Positions 26,409 through 34,705 of a stretch of DNA of 64,000 bases are shown here, piece by piece. The position numbers and the translations under genes are program-made. Below the pieces are notes generated by a model. It saw only the letters and a list, made by a program, of their open reading frames with translations, made no database searches and was not told where the DNA came from. The stretch's first letter is position 1; the number at the start of each line of letters is the position of its first letter. This DNA is from Paenibacillus oceani (GTDB taxonomy: Bacteria > Bacillota > Bacilli > Paenibacillales > NBRC-103111), in NCBI RefSeq assembly GCF_014705615.1, contig NZ_JACXJA010000007.1, positions 268,310-332,309 of the forward strand, read 5' to 3'.

Positions 26409-27050
26409 TTATCGTTTGAACGAATGACGCTCCATCCGGTTCGGCTTCCATAGCCGGGCCGCTTTTATTTTGCGGGACAGCAGGGCGATAACGTAGATCG
26501 CGGCAAGTACGCAGGGCAGCCATACCCATTTGAGCCCGGTGGTGGAGATGTAGCTCCACAAATCCTGGACCTGATCACCCGCTTGAAATCCGATGGTGAA
26601 ATAAATGGAAGTCCAGACCAAGGCCGGTGCATAGGCAAAAAGGGCAAATCGCTTGAACCTCATCCGGTTCGTTCCCGCGAGGATGGGCATCAGATGGCGC
26701 ACGACAGGGAAAAAACTGCTGATGCACAATGCGAAGCTGCCGTACTTCCCCATCAGCCTCTCGGTGAAACGGATATATCGGCTATATTTCTTATTCCGCA
26801 GACGGGCAAGCAGCTTGACACCGATCCACCGGCCGATCGAATAACCGACAGTTAGTGCGACGGCAAGACCCATATATATCGTGGCAAAGGCAGCGATCGG
26901 ATAAAACAGCCCGCTGGAAGCGGCGGCGCCACCGGTCATCACGACAATCTCGTGCGGCAGCGGAAGCCCGAACAGACCGAGAGCGAGCTGAATGAACAAC
27001 GCCCAGTACCCTGCGTCGTCGATAAGACGGTAGATGAGATCGACGTTCAT
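26409..27050 (-). CDS. DedA-family membrane protein
   Basis: Integral membrane protein of 213 residues of the DedA/SNARE-associated family, members of which act as undecaprenyl-phosphate or phospholipid flippases. Visible are an early GLPLPHEI motif (residues ~28-35), a Gly-rich membrane stretch, FTERLMGKYG, and the conserved R in FFPVVRHLMPILAG. AAAGGAGG precedes the ATG. It is divergent from a two-component system; the shared 140-base region carries a palindrome and direct repeats, so that system may control it. Confidence 0.9.
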   Translation of the reverse strand: MNVDLIYRLIDDAGYWALFIQLALGLFGLPLPHEIVVMTGGAAASSGLFYPIAAFATIYMGLAVALTVGYSIGRWIGVKLLARLRNKKYSRYIRFTERLMGKYGSFALCISSFFPVVRHLMPILAGTNRMRFKRFALFAYAPALVWTSIYFTIGFQAGDQVQDLWSYISTTGLKWVWLPCVLAAIYVIALLSRKIKAARLWKPNRMERHSFKR

Positions 27051-27090
27051 CCCGGTTGCCTCCTTTATCGAATGATTCTACACGTTTAGT

Positions 27091-27120
27091 ATAGTCCCGG
27101 ACTATTTAAATTTTCTTAAA
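27091..27120. promoter_or_regulatory. Palindrome and tandem repeats in a divergent promoter region
   Basis: ATAGTCC-c-GGACTAT (27091-27105) is a perfect inverted repeat. Overlapping it, TTTAAA (27105-27110) and CTTAAA (27115-27120) are spaced ten bases apart, the one-turn spacing used by OmpR-family regulators. The adjacent response regulator may bind here; this is inference. Confidence 0.4.
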
Positions 27121-27189
27121 ACGGTCTAATCTGCTACAATCAATTCGAACGAAATTATACGGTATCCGGATGAAAAGGATGGGGGCTTA

Positions 27190-27876
27190 ATGAGAGTTCT
27201 GGTTGTTGAGGACGAGCCGTCTCTGCAAAAAGTGATACAGGACGTATTCGAAAGCGAGTCGTTCCAGACCGATTGCGCAGCTACCGGAGACGACGGATAT
27301 TTTTTGGCGGAGCAGGCAATTTACGATTTGATCGTGCTTGACATTATGCTGCCCGGGATGAGCGGGATCGATATCGTCAAAAAGCTTCGCGAGAGGTCGA
27401 TCATGACGCCGATCATACTGCTGACGGCCAAAGACAGTCTGGAGGACCGGGTAGCCGGACTGGATGCCGGGGCGGACGACTATCTCGTCAAACCTTTTGC
27501 CGTATCGGAGCTGCTGGCCCGGACGAGAGCGGTGCTTCGCAGGCAGGGAACGATTCATGCCGACGGCTTGCTCGTATGCGGTCCGATCCGGCTCGTGCCG
27601 GCGCTCCGGGACGCTTTTACGGGGGAGCAGGCATTAAAGCTGACGACCAAGGAATACGATCTGCTTGAATTTTTTATGTGCAACAAAGAGCAGATTTTGA
27701 CCCGTGAGCAAATTCTGCACCGGATCTGGGGCTTCGACTCCGATACCGCTTCCAGCGCCGTCGATGTGTACGTCCACCTGCTGCGCAAAAAGCTGGCTGC
27801 CTGCGGCGTCGAATCGTTACTGCAGACGATCCGGGGCGCGGGGTATATGTTCAAGGGGGAGCAGCATGTTCCATAA
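27190..27876 (+). CDS. OmpR-family response regulator
   Basis: Regulator of 228 residues. The receiver domain (1-~118) has the acidic pocket E7/D8, phospho-acceptor D51 in IVLDIMLPG, T in LLTAKD and K in YLVKPF. A winged-helix domain (~125-225) has LTTKEYDLLEFF and SAVDVYVHLLRKKL. It overlaps the kinase gene by 11 bases, so the pair is co-translated. It is similar in layout to YclJ/RppA/CssR types; the stimulus is unknown. The direct repeats upstream suggest autoregulation and control of the divergent dedA gene. Confidence 0.93.
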   Translation: MRVLVVEDEPSLQKVIQDVFESESFQTDCAATGDDGYFLAEQAIYDLIVLDIMLPGMSGIDIVKKLRERSIMTPIILLTAKDSLEDRVAGLDAGADDYLVKPFAVSELLARTRAVLRRQGTIHADGLLVCGPIRLVPALRDAFTGEQALKLTTKEYDLLEFFMCNKEQILTREQILHRIWGFDSDTASSAVDVYVHLLRKKLAACGVESLLQTIRGAGYMFKGEQHVP

Positions 27877-29125
27877 AACCAGGATACGCCTGGTCCTGTT
27901 ATACTCGATCGTGATCCTTCTGATTTTGACCAGCTTCAGCGCGTTATTGTATGCGTATGTCCGTTACAAGCTGTTTGAGCAGGTCGACACAGGGCTTCAG
28001 CAGACGGAACGGAAGATCGTCCGGCTCGGCTTTCAGGATATCCATCCGGAGCTGGACATCGGCACGTTTTATTTGTTCTGGAACACCCAGGGGGAGCTGC
28101 TGAATCCGCTTCCGAAACGCTTCATCCCGGTCGAGCACCAGTACGGGTTCCGCCAGGAGCTGACCGAGCGCACGATGAAAAACATGACGTATAACGGGCA
28201 AAGCTACAGGCTGCTGCAGTTCCCAAATGAAGGAAAAATCAAGCGGCCGTCCGACGATCCGTCCGTTCCCGTCATAGCGGCGGTGACGCTGCTGAAAGAT
28301 TTGGGCGACGAGAAACGGATGCTGAAAGCGCTCCGGTTCGTCATTTTTATCGGAATCGCGGCAGGTATCGTGTTATCCGTCATTGCCGGCTTTTTTTTGG
28401 CGGGACGATCGCTTATTCCGATCCGGCGTTCATGGGACAAGCAGCAGCAGTTCGTGGCAGACGCTTCGCACGAGCTCAGGACGCCGACTACGGTCATTCA
28501 GGCGCAGACGGAGCTGCTGTTCCGTCATCCCGGCCATACGATCGAGCAGGAAAGCGAAAACATCGCCAATGTGCTGAAGGAGAGCAAGCGGATGGGCAAG
28601 CTGATCGACGATCTGCTGACGCTCGCGCGCTCCGATTCGGACCAGTTGCAGATTCAATCGAACACGTTTCCGCTCGGTCCGCTCCTGGAGGATATTGCCC
28701 AGCAGTTCCGGTACTTGGCCGAAACGAAAAGCATTACGATCAACACCGATATACAGGAAGGAACGGTATTCCGCGGGGACGAGGGCCGAATCCGCCAACT
28801 GATCGTCATTTTACTGGACAACTCCTTGAAGTATACGCCTGCGGACGGAACGATCGAGCTGCACTGCCGCAAAAGCTCCAGCGCCGTTCATCTGGTCGTC
28901 AAGGACAGCGGCTGCGGCATCGGCCAGGAGCACATCTCCCGGATATTCGAACGGTTCTACCGGGTCAATATTTCGCGTTCGCGGACGGAGGGCGGGACCG
29001 GGCTCGGCTTGTCGATCGCCAAGTGGATCGTAGAGGCGCATGACGGCGACATCCGCGTCCAGTCCGAGCTGACCAAGGGGACGACGTTCCATATTACCTT
29101 TCCGCAAAAAAAACAAAGAGAGTAA
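27866..29125 (+). CDS. Sensor histidine kinase
   Basis: Membrane kinase of 419 residues that should phosphorylate the overlapping response regulator. Two membrane helices (~10-32 and ~163-188) frame an extracytoplasmic domain of ~130 residues. No clear HAMP domain separates the second helix from the HisKA domain, where H202 lies in DASHELRTP. The ATPase domain has the N box (LLDNSLKYTPADG), the G1 box (VKDSGCGIG), the F box and the G2 box (GGTGLGLSI). The start is the ATG at 27866 after GGGGGAG; a longer frame overlaps the regulator gene. Confidence 0.92.
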   Translation: MFHKTRIRLVLLYSIVILLILTSFSALLYAYVRYKLFEQVDTGLQQTERKIVRLGFQDIHPELDIGTFYLFWNTQGELLNPLPKRFIPVEHQYGFRQELTERTMKNMTYNGQSYRLLQFPNEGKIKRPSDDPSVPVIAAVTLLKDLGDEKRMLKALRFVIFIGIAAGIVLSVIAGFFLAGRSLIPIRRSWDKQQQFVADASHELRTPTTVIQAQTELLFRHPGHTIEQESENIANVLKESKRMGKLIDDLLTLARSDSDQLQIQSNTFPLGPLLEDIAQQFRYLAETKSITINTDIQEGTVFRGDEGRIRQLIVILLDNSLKYTPADGTIELHCRKSSSAVHLVVKDSGCGIGQEHISRIFERFYRVNISRSRTEGGTGLGLSIAKWIVEAHDGDIRVQSELTKGTTFHITFPQKKQRE

Positions 29126-29131
29126 CACAAG

Positions 29132-29187
29132 AAGGGCTTCCCGGGCGCATGTTACCATGACGCATTGCCGGAGAAGCCCTTTGTTTT
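29132..29187 (+). terminator. Terminator after the two-component operon
   Basis: AAGGGCTTCCCGG pairs with CCGGAGAAGCCCTT with one mismatch and is followed by TTGTTTT. Confidence 0.75.
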
Positions 29188-29328
29188 AAAGGCCGGAATG
29201 TGTAAGTTTCCTAAGGTGTTCAAAATGGTGAAATAAAATATTTTTAACAAGGAAATCCTTCACCTACGCAAGGTCATTCATCGTGGCTAAGGCTTCGTTA
29301 AGAAGCTTTTCTTTTTATTTCTGTCCCG

Positions 29329-30666
29329 TTATGGCGACGGGGGACCTTTGCTGACCCAGAACGTAACTTTGCTGCCTTTCTCCACTTTCTTGCTCGGAAC
29401 CGGGTCCTGCCGGATCACAGTGCCCGCTGCCTGAGTGCCGAATTCGATAAAATATTCGTATTTGAGACCGTAGGCCAGCGCCAGCTTCTCGGCGTCTTCC
29501 CTAGCCAGGCCGGTTAAGGTCGGGATGTCCACCACATCGCCGGAACCGGACCCGGGAGCGGGAGTGACCGGCGGTTTTACCGGGTCAGGCGCAGGCTGAT
29601 CTTTTTTGGGCACCTCCGTAGGCCCCTGCTTCTGCTGGGCCGGCTGATCGGGCGTAGCGACGGACGGCGCTTCCTCCCCTTTATTGCCAGTAATTCCCAG
29701 CAGCAGCGTAAATACTCCGACGAAAACGGCGACCCCTACAAGCGCGAACGCCCCGCCGATCCAAAGCGACTTGCTGATCCGGAATAAGCGCCCCTTCCGG
29801 CCGTCCGAAACAGCCTCATCCGCCTCCGCTTCATCGGCTTCCGCCTGCAAGTCGTCGTTCGGATCTTCATCAGGCACCGCTTCATAACGGCGTTCATGAT
29901 CGTCGGACGGGGAGCGCGGTTCTTTACGCGAAGGCAGCGGGGGAGCGAGCGGATCGCCCGACCGGTTGTCTCCGTGAACGATTTCCGGGCGCATATCCGA
30001 GACGATACGGACGAGATCGGCAGCCGTAATGTTTTCCTGCCAGCCTTCCGTTAGAGCCGTAATCGCCGTTTCCTTCACCGAGGAAGGAACGTGGCGCATC
30101 GCCTGCCGGAGCTGGGCGGAGAACGTGCCCGCTTCCGCAGGCACGACAAGCGAGCCGACAACGAGCTGGTACAAGAGCCCGCTTAAATGTTTGACGAGTC
30201 GATCCTTGAAGGAAGGCGCGTTCCACGTATCGATGACGTTGATCCGCATCTCCTCGGTAACCCATAGATTGCCGGCTTCGAGCGAGAAGTCGAGCGGTCT
30301 CTGCTCCGCTGCGTCCAGCAGGGCCGCACCGAAATCGCCCACCATCGAGGCGGCTTCCTTAAAGGACAACGGATGCTCCTGAATGAAATCGCGCAGCGGG
30401 CGGCCTTCCTTGTAATTCAGGACGGCGCGCAGTTGCTCCTCTCCGACCTCGACATCCAGAACGTGCATAAATTCCGGCTGGTGAAGGCCGTGAGAAGCTT
30501 TGCTCAGCCCGGCGATCGCTCCGGACTTGCCGGTTTCTCCCTGATACGGAATTTCGTATATGAATACGAGCCGTTTTAAGGCCGTGTCTTTGCCGATATA
30601 TAAGGTGCCTTGCTGGAGCGGTGTTACGAGCCTCTCCAGAATATAACGGTTTGAAAATGGCTTCAT
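29329..30666 (-). CDS. Kinase-like membrane protein with one PASTA domain
   Basis: Protein of 445 residues. The N-terminal ~230 residues look like a degenerate serine/threonine kinase (RYILERLVTPLQQGTLYIGKD start) but have no HRD or DFG motif, so it is likely inactive. An acidic linker (EADEAEADEA) precedes one membrane helix (~305-328), a Pro/Gln-rich spacer and a C-terminal PASTA domain (~378-443, with GLAREDAEKLALAYGL and GTVIRQDP). PASTA domains bind cell-wall muropeptides. The protein may sense wall state or act as a scaffold beside a true PrkC-type kinase. GGGGGGA precedes the ATG. Confidence 0.8.
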   Translation of the reverse strand: MKPFSNRYILERLVTPLQQGTLYIGKDTALKRLVFIYEIPYQGETGKSGAIAGLSKASHGLHQPEFMHVLDVEVGEEQLRAVLNYKEGRPLRDFIQEHPLSFKEAASMVGDFGAALLDAAEQRPLDFSLEAGNLWVTEEMRINVIDTWNAPSFKDRLVKHLSGLLYQLVVGSLVVPAEAGTFSAQLRQAMRHVPSSVKETAITALTEGWQENITAADLVRIVSDMRPEIVHGDNRSGDPLAPPLPSRKEPRSPSDDHERRYEAVPDEDPNDDLQAEADEAEADEAVSDGRKGRLFRISKSLWIGGAFALVGVAVFVGVFTLLLGITGNKGEEAPSVATPDQPAQQKQGPTEVPKKDQPAPDPVKPPVTPAPGSGSGDVVDIPTLTGLAREDAEKLALAYGLKYEYFIEFGTQAAGTVIRQDPVPSKKVEKGSKVTFWVSKGPPSP

Positions 30667-30928
30667 CTGGAATCCCCCCTATATGTCTATACCCATATTG
30701 TTCGCGTACGCCGCTGCTTTTTGGGGTAAGAGAAAGCTCTGAATGCGAAGCTTTCCAATAAAATACATAGGAATGATTGCGGAGCCTTGATCGCAGCTTG
30801 GCAGAGCCGTATAGACAATTCCTATAACTTTAATACGATTTATAAATTTCCTGATGGAAATCCGGTTTTATATACTGAAATTGACAAGCACATCGTTCAA
30901 CAAATACAAAATACAGGGAGGTGTCCGG

Positions 30929-31400
30929 ATGTCCGACATTGTGAAAAACCAATTTGATAGTGCGGCGGACCGTTACGACAGCCAGAGAAAACGGTTGATT
31001 CCTTGCTTCGACGACTTTTACAGCGCGGCCGCCTCCTGGATCGAGACCAGCGAGCCGGCTCCGCGCATATTGGATCTTGGCGCAGGCACGGGCCTGTTCG
31101 CCAGATTCGCCAGACGGAAGTTTCCGGAAGCATGGCTGACCCTGGTCGATCTGAGCGATAATATGATCGGGCCGGCGCGCACCCGATTTGCAGGAGACAC
31201 CCGGGTCGAATGCATTGTAGCTGATTATACTAGTTATTCGTACCGGGGACAATACGACGCTGTCATCTCTTCGCTGTCAATCCATCATTTGTCCCATGAA
31301 CAGAAGAGAGCGTTGTTTCGCACCGTCTACGAACTGCTGCATGAGGGAGGCGTCTTCGTAAATGCGGATCAGACTTCGGGTTCGACGCCGTATTTGCCGC
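30929..31400 (+). pseudogene. SAM-dependent methyltransferase, 3' end lost
   Basis: The first ~157 residues are a class I methyltransferase: motif I LDLGAGTGLF (48-57), the acidic end of strand 2 in LVDLSDNM, VISSLSIHHL and EGGVFVNADQ. The family normally continues for another ~60 residues. Here the homology stops at ~31400, just before the terminator hairpin of the opposite gene. The open frame runs on to 31726, but only as antisense of that gene. GGGAGGTG precedes the ATG at 30929. A deletion that fused two loci is the simplest explanation. Confidence 0.6.
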
Positions 31401-31405
31401 ACGAA

Positions 31406-31432
31406 AAGCCGGCCCGTCGAAAGGGCCGGCTT
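31406..31432 (-). terminator. Terminator of the 31464-31931 gene
   Basis: AAGCCGGCCC and GGGCCGGCTT form a perfect ten-base stem with a seven-base loop; read on the minus strand it ends in TTTTCG. Confidence 0.7.
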
Positions 31433-31463
31433 AGGCTTCATGCATCCACAGCGGCGGACAAGG

Positions 31464-31931
31464 TCAGGAGCGGGAAAACCCTTCCTCCTGCAAATATTCG
31501 ACCGCTTCCTCATACGTTTCGAACACCGAATCCAGGTTCAGCCCGGCGAATATGTACCAGAAGTCGTCCTCGAACTTCAGCGTCAGCGACTGGTTGCCGG
31601 TGCCGGTCCATCGTTCGCTGCGCGGCTGGCCGCTGGCTTGGGCCGGTTCGGCCGCCGTCGACAGCGAACGGATCGAGTCCGCGATCAGGGAACGAAGCTC
31701 ATGCTCGGGCAGATCCCGGATGTTGACGAACCCTTTGTCGTCCGCAGGGCAGTCGGGAAGCAGTCCGGCGTATACGAAGCCGTTGCCGTTCGGATGGAGA
31801 TGATAGACGACGTTTTTCTTATCGTGCACGCTTCCGGGATACTGGAAGTTGACGCGCCCGAGCGAGACGTCTTTGCGCTCCAGCTCGGCGAACGATTCGA
31901 TGATCGCCAGTTTCTGTTCAAAGCTTAACAT
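31464..31931 (-). CDS. Uncharacterised protein of 155 residues
   Basis: I do not recognise this family. It is a soluble protein without signal or membrane helix. A mixed N-terminal part (VNFQYPGSVHDKKNVVYHLHPNGNGFVYAG is broken by many aromatic residues) is followed by a low-complexity segment (~95-107) and an acidic C-terminal helix (SVFETYEEAVEYLQEEGF). Gaps of 32 bases to the aldo/keto reductase and a clear terminator suggest it could be transcribed alone or from the region between. Codon use resembles the neighbours, which supports a real gene. Confidence 0.65.
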   Translation of the reverse strand: MLSFEQKLAIIESFAELERKDVSLGRVNFQYPGSVHDKKNVVYHLHPNGNGFVYAGLLPDCPADDKGFVNIRDLPEHELRSLIADSIRSLSTAAEPAQASGQPRSERWTGTGNQSLTLKFEDDFWYIFAGLNLDSVFETYEEAVEYLQEEGFSRS

Positions 31932-31963
31932 GCTGATTCCCCTTCGTCATTCCGCTTCGTTTT

Positions 31964-32797
31964 TTAGAAATTAAAGTTGTCCGGGTCCGCACCGACGCGG
32001 GTATCGAGATTGAGACCGTCGATTAATGACATATCCTCCGCGGACAGCTGGAAATCGAAAATATCGGCGTTTTCGCGAATACGCGACGGCGTAACCGATT
32101 TTGGAATCGTAACGACGCCGTTTTGCAAGTCCCAGCGAAGAATGATCTGGGCGGGAGACTTCCCGTATTTTTGGCCGAGGCCGACAAGCAGCTCATGCGA
32201 GATCAGCTCTTTGCCCTGCATCAGCGGACTCCATGCTTCCATCTGAATTCCGTTCTTTTGGCAATAGGCAAGCAGCGGGCGCTGAGAGAGCCGGGGATGA
32301 TACTCGACCTGATTGACCATCGGCTTGACCACCGCATCCTGCAGCAGATCGTCGAGATGATGAACGTGGAAGTTGCTGACGCCGATGGCGCGCACGCGGC
32401 CTTGCTCATACAGATGCTCCAGCGCTTTCCATGTGTCCTTATACTTGCCTTTAACCGGCCAATGAATCAGGTACAGGTCCACGTACTCCAGACCGAGCTT
32501 GCCGAGGCTTTGCTCATAAGCGGCCAGCGTCGAGTCGTAGCCTTGATCGGCGTTCCACACTTTCGTCGTAACGAACAATTCATCGCGGGAGACGCCGCTA
32601 TCGCGAATAGCCCGGCCGACGCCTTCCTCGTTGCCGTATACGGCCGCCGTGTCGATGCTGCGGTAGCCGGTTTCGATCGCAGTCCGGACCGCATGCTCGA
32701 CCTCCTGGCCTTCCGTCACTTTCCATACGCCGAGCCCGAGCCAGGGCATCCGAACGCCGTTGCCAAGTACAGTCGTGTCCGTCAAATGTGAAGCCAA
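31964..32797 (-). CDS. Aldo/keto reductase
   Basis: Cytosolic NADPH-dependent reductase of aldehydes or ketones, 277 residues, complete TIM barrel. The catalytic tetrad is D49, Y54, K79 and H112 (numbered from the chosen start). GVSNFHVHHLDDLL and IPKSVTPSRIRENADIFDF are the usual substrate and cofactor motifs. The start is a TTG at 32797, seven bases after AAGGAGGAGG; the upstream in-frame ATG lies inside that ribosome site and codes for MRRRR from it. It is close to the YvgN/YtbE methylglyoxal reductase group; the exact substrate is unknown. Confidence 0.9.
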   Translation of the reverse strand: MASHLTDTTVLGNGVRMPWLGLGVWKVTEGQEVEHAVRTAIETGYRSIDTAAVYGNEEGVGRAIRDSGVSRDELFVTTKVWNADQGYDSTLAAYEQSLGKLGLEYVDLYLIHWPVKGKYKDTWKALEHLYEQGRVRAIGVSNFHVHHLDDLLQDAVVKPMVNQVEYHPRLSQRPLLAYCQKNGIQMEAWSPLMQGKELISHELLVGLGQKYGKSPAQIILRWDLQNGVVTIPKSVTPSRIRENADIFDFQLSAEDMSLIDGLNLDTRVGADPDNFNF

Positions 32798-32938
32798 GTG
32801 CAGCCTCCTCCTTCTCACCTGCAGAAATGAATATCATCCTAGGATTCGCGATCCTCTTCCAAAATACCATCCCGGGACATCCGATGCAAACAGGGAAGGG
32901 CCGCTCTGCGCCATCGCCTTCGGGAGTGCGGCAAACGG

Positions 32939-33850
32939 CTACGGACTCACCCTCGCGATCACGGCGGCGGCTTCCGCGCGCGTAATCGGCCGGTCCGGCC
33001 GGAACGTGCCGTCATCATAACCGTCGAACAGCTCAGCTCGAACGGCCGCATAGATGAGGCCTTCCGCCCAATGACCTTCGACATCGCCAAAGGCCGCAGC
33101 CGTCCCGCCGTCTTGTCCCGACGTGTCCAGCGCTTCGCTTCGGGTCAGGATCGCCGCAATCTCCGAGCGTGTAATTTCCTGGTCCGGCCGGAACGTGGAG
33201 TCCGGGTAGCCGTCGACAATGCCGTATTCGATTGACGTTGCGATGTAGGTTTTGTAGGGGGACTTGGCGATGTCGGTGATGTCCGGACCGCTGCCGTTCG
33301 AGAGGAACAGCTGTTTGGCTTTGACCAGATACGTTATCAATTCCGCTCTCGTAATGTTCTGCTCCGGCTTATACAGCAGCTTGCCGTCTTCGATATAACC
33401 GTCGACGGCCCGTTTGCGATGAAGCGCCAAGATCGAATCCCGGGCCCAATGTGCTTCGATATCGGATAATTCCGTCGGAATGCCGTTAAGCGACAATACA
33501 TAGTTGACGATCGCTTCGTAGTCTTCGTTCCGGAGCGTGGCCGGCGCGTTTTGCGGCATCTCGGTGCTGATATAGCCGTACGCCTCTTCGAAGGTGCCGT
33601 ATTTTTTCTTGAAGCGTTCTGTCGTCAGCGCCGGATTCGAGCCCCGTCCTGCGCCGTCTGCGGCATGGCACGACAAGCAGTGCTGCTTGTACAGCTCTTC
33701 GCCGGAAGACAGGGTCCCGGAGGCGGAGCCGGCGTTCGTCTGAGCGGATGTGGGGGGCTGCTGAAAGGGCAGGGCGGCAGCGGCCAACGCGACGGTGCCG
33801 ATCGCTGCGGCAATCAGCCATTTGCGTTGACGGTCCGTGATAAGCGGCAT
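32939..33850 (-). CDS. Cytochrome c fused to three S-layer-homology domains
   Basis: Exported protein of 303 residues. After a signal or anchor segment (~10-30) and a Ser/Gly linker comes a monoheme cytochrome c domain (~47-125): heme motif CLSCH at 58-62, likely axial Met98 in TEMPQ. Three SLH domains follow (~128-180, ~190-240, ~250-303; the second and third carry GYPDSTFRPDQEITRSE and GYDDGTFRPDRPITRAE), which bind wall polymers. The fusion places a redox centre in the cell wall. AAGGAGG lies nine bases before the ATG at 33850. The first SLH copy is less conserved. The partner could be cytochrome oxidase or an external acceptor. Confidence 0.88.
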   Translation of the reverse strand: MPLITDRQRKWLIAAAIGTVALAAAALPFQQPPTSAQTNAGSASGTLSSGEELYKQHCLSCHAADGAGRGSNPALTTERFKKKYGTFEEAYGYISTEMPQNAPATLRNEDYEAIVNYVLSLNGIPTELSDIEAHWARDSILALHRKRAVDGYIEDGKLLYKPEQNITRAELITYLVKAKQLFLSNGSGPDITDIAKSPYKTYIATSIEYGIVDGYPDSTFRPDQEITRSEIAAILTRSEALDTSGQDGGTAAAFGDVEGHWAEGLIYAAVRAELFDGYDDGTFRPDRPITRAEAAAVIARVSP

Positions 33851-34003
33851 GGTGAACGGCCTCCTTGTTGTGGGGTTAAAAGTGTCATCCACCAGCGTAT
33901 CACAAGTTTATGACATTCTTATGACGGCCTGTACGCCACTAACACCATTTCGCGGGCAGTTCCTCGGTATGGTAGCCGGGGGAGGGGAGCTGCCGAAGAA
34001 GCT

Positions 34004-34052
34004 CCGAACAAACGTCCAAACCGGCCCAGGGCCGGTTTGGACGTTTGTTCGG
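34004..34052. terminator. Perfect 24-bp-arm palindrome
   Basis: The arms 34004-34027 and 34029-34052 are perfectly complementary around one A. The stem lies 12 bases after the stop of the minus-strand gene at 34064 and probably ends its transcript, although no T tract follows. It is far longer than the other terminators in the window. Confidence 0.6.
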
Positions 34053-34063
34053 TATGGCAGCGA

Positions 34064-34624
34064 TTAGTAGATCATGGATTCATGACTTGGAATGCCGGAA
34101 TGGGACTGTATCTCTTTCCCTTTTTTGTGGTGGCGTTCCTTGTCCTTTTTCCATTCCTTCCAGTCTTTTTTGTTGACCATCGCTTTCAGGTGCTCCGGCA
34201 GCTTTTGTTTGATGCGGTCCGCTTTGTCCTGCGGCCATTTGCCGGATTGGACGGCTTCGTCGATTTTCTGGTTCCGGATGGCGATCATCCGGTTGATCAG
34301 ATCCTCTTCGCCGATGCCTTTCGCCTTGGCGATATCCGCTATGCTTTTGCCGGCTTCAAGCTGCTTTTTCAGCTCTTTTTTGTCCACGCCGATGACGGCG
34401 GCGGCATCTTCGAACAAGAAGAAGCCTTTGCGCCGCTTTTTCTCATCCTGGGCGGCGGAGGGCGAGTGAAGCTCGGTATCGGGAGCCGCTTCGTTCAAGA
34501 CGGCGATCTCGGGCGACGGTGCCGCGGAAGCGGGGGTGCCTCCGGGAACGACCAGCAGAGCAGCCGACAAGCCAAGGGCGATGAGGCCCAGCGGGATTTT
34601 TTTGACAGTCGGAATAACGTTCAT
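34064..34624 (-). CDS. Secreted helical protein of unknown function
   Basis: Protein of 186 residues with a signal peptide (~1-35, cleavage near ASAAP). The mature part is charged and helical: an EIA-rich lead, FLFEDAAAVIGVDKKELKKQL, then GKSIADIAKAKGI and a lysine/histidine-rich tail. The repeated Ile-Ala-x-Ala-Lys-Gly pattern is seen in small secreted Firmicute proteins of unknown function. AAAGGTGATG precedes the ATG. It could bind the cell wall or nucleic acid through its basic tail. I do not assign a function. Confidence 0.75.
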   Translation of the reverse strand: MNVIPTVKKIPLGLIALGLSAALLVVPGGTPASAAPSPEIAVLNEAAPDTELHSPSAAQDEKKRRKGFFLFEDAAAVIGVDKKELKKQLEAGKSIADIAKAKGIGEEDLINRMIAIRNQKIDEAVQSGKWPQDKADRIKQKLPEHLKAMVNKKDWKEWKKDKERHHKKGKEIQSHSGIPSHESMIY

Positions 34625-34642
34625 GGTACTTCATCACCTTTC

Positions 34643-34689
34643 TTCTCCAAAGTTCGGGTCGGTTTTAGTTTGTTCCAAACTTTGGAGAA
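34643..34689. repeat. Inverted repeat between yktB and the secreted-protein gene
   Basis: TTCTCCAAAGTT (34643-34654) and AACTTTGGAGAA (34678-34689) are perfectly complementary with a 23-base loop. It follows the yktB stop and precedes the next start on the same strand; it may be a terminator without a T tract or an operator. Confidence 0.5.
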
Positions 34690-34705
34690 TGATACGGGAT
34701 GAATG

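Noticed and set aside
29250..29310. Sequence TTCATCGTGGC shared with 25898-25908, as a possible second dispersed repeat
   Set aside because: An 11-base match is expected many times in 64 kb; the flanks do not align well.
31401..31726. C-terminal extension of the methyltransferase frame
   Set aside because: It is antisense to the 155-residue gene and unlike any methyltransferase tail.
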